This document shows positions 7,316-7,986 of a DNA stretch of 7,986 nucleotides, piece after piece. Origin of the DNA: SOIA01 sp050116035 (GTDB lineage: Bacteria; Acidobacteriota; Aminicenantia; Aminicenantales; Aminicenantaceae); the NCBI GenBank assembly GCA_050116035.1, contig JASFPJ010000140.1, positions 1-7,986 on the forward strand, written 5' to 3'. Position numbers and translations under genes: made by a program. The notes beneath the pieces are model-generated. The model saw only the letters and a program-made list of their open reading frames with translations, searched no databases and was not told the origin of the DNA. Positions within the stretch are counted from its first letter, which is position 1, and each line of letters opens with the position of its first letter.

Positions 7316-7348
7316 CTTAAAAAAAAGACCTTTTCTTTTTTAAAGTCT
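7316..7348. terminator. AT-rich hairpin between convergent genes, possible terminator
   Basis: AAAAAAGA (7321-7328) and TCTTTTTT (7334-7341) form a perfect 8-bp repeat around a 5-base loop. On the minus strand an alternative fold pairs AGACTTT (7348-7342) with AAAGGTCT containing one bulged G, followed by a run of T, about ten bases after the DUF547 stop. That fits a weak intrinsic terminator for the DUF547 gene. It may also stop the arabinose operon from the other side, but with few G-C pairs its strength is doubtful. Confidence 0.45.
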
Positions 7349-7358
7349 AGGATTTATT

Positions 7359-7986
7359 TCAGCGGTTCAGGTTCCAGTCATAATGAAGGTATTCAATCTT
7401 TAATTTTCGGCGCTCTCTCCTGATAAAATCCTTGGCCCTATCGTCCACCAGGAACTTAAGGATGAAATCCAGAATCCCATCTCTTCCCTTAAAGTCCTTT
7501 TCATACCAGCGGAATATCTCTGAAATCAGTATCTTTCCTTCCTCAGGAAGTATCAGAACTTCTGACGAATTAATGAAGCTTTTCGCCGCTTTGTCCAACT
7601 GGAGGCCGATCTTTTCAGAATCGTAGTAATCGATGGGGGCGCACGACCTGGAGCCACAGACCAGAGCAAAGTGAATGCGGGGATCCACCGGCTTTAAAAT
7701 CCAGGCTCGGCGTGTATCACCCGCTCTAAATTGCCGGATCGGTCGGAAATAAGGCCTGACGTTGCCTCGAAGGATACCGTGCTCGATGTCATCCGGGGAG
7801 AAAAGGGTATCGCCGATCTGATAATAAATCTTCTTGAAGAACTCAGGAGCCTCTTTCACTGAATTCTTTATCTTCAGCGTGATGATCCCATCCACAACAA
7901 TTGTGTTATAGAGGTTTATCCAGAATGCCAGCTTCTCCTTTCGGCTTTTGAGGTGGCCTGGATTGAATTCTTTAAGTCCGTTGGTA
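7359..7986 (-). CDS. DUF547 domain protein, 5' end beyond the window
   Basis: The C-terminal 208 residues of a DUF547 protein whose function is unknown. The reading frame stays open to the window edge, and the hallmark KLAFWINLYNTIVVDGI lies at about 7951-7880, upstream of the first start-like GTG (7895-7893). That GTG therefore falls inside the domain and is not the true start. Other DUF547 features follow: HFALVCGSRSCAPI with two conserved cysteines (about 7672-7631), YYDSEKIGLQLDKAAKSFIN, then WYEKDF, and YLHYDWNLN at the C-terminus just before the TGA (7361-7359). Many relatives are exported with an N-terminal signal, but that part is off-window. It is convergent to the arabinose operon and nothing links it to arabinose use. 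Confidence 0.88.
   Translation of the reverse strand, partial: TNGLKEFNPGHLKSRKEKLAFWINLYNTIVVDGIITLKIKNSVKEAPEFFKKIYYQIGDTLFSPDDIEHGILRGNVRPYFRPIRQFRAGDTRRAWILKPVDPRIHFALVCGSRSCAPIDYYDSEKIGLQLDKAAKSFINSSEVLILPEEGKILISEIFRWYEKDFKGRDGILDFILKFLVDDRAKDFIRRERRKLKIEYLHYDWNLNR

Noticed and set aside
1..7986. CRISPR array, tRNA or rRNA, insertion sequence, or defence system
   Set aside because: No regularly spaced repeats, tRNA cloverleaf, transposase motifs, terminal inverted repeats or defence-type domains were seen on either strand.

Overview
The window is a compact L-arabinose release, import and catabolism locus, with one unrelated partial gene at the right edge. Base composition is close to balanced by eye. 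Shine-Dalgarno (SD) motifs are purine-rich, the arabinofuranosidase is exported, and the symporter and isomerase families are common in heterotrophic bacteria that degrade plant or algal polysaccharides. This suggests a Gram-negative-type saccharolytic bacterium, perhaps from the Bacteroidetes/FCB or PVC side of the tree. Lineage is inference only: no rRNA or marker gene is present.

Layout. The minus strand at 4-1512 encodes an exported GH51 alpha-L-arabinofuranosidase. A 176-bp divergent promoter region (1513-1688) holds back-to-back promoter-like elements whose -35 hexamers sit in a perfect 9-bp inverted repeat, plus a hairpin at the predicted 5' end of the arabinofuranosidase mRNA. A plus-strand operon runs from 1689 to 7235: an SGLT-type sodium/sugar symporter, ribulokinase (araB), L-ribulose-5-phosphate 4-epimerase (araD), and an isomerase of the L-fucose isomerase-like family. 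Convergent to it, 7359 to beyond 7986 on the minus strand, is the 3' part of a DUF547 gene. An AT-rich hairpin that could act as a terminator lies between them.

How the genes work together. The exported GH51 enzyme cuts L-arabinofuranosyl side chains from arabinan or arabinoxylan oligosaccharides. The symporter brings free L-arabinose in with Na+. The FucI-like isomerase, filling the slot normally held by AraA, would make L-ribulose. AraB phosphorylates it and AraD epimerises the product to D-xylulose 5-phosphate for the pentose phosphate pathway. No regulator gene of the AraC, AraR or GntR type is in the window.

The points most worth a second look are the non-orthologous replacement of AraA; the unusual start of araB, where a four-codon mini-ORF ends in an ATGA overlap with the kinase start (coupling device or frameshift scar); and the symmetrical divergent regulatory region. 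I found no CRISPR array, RNA gene, mobile element or wholly new system.
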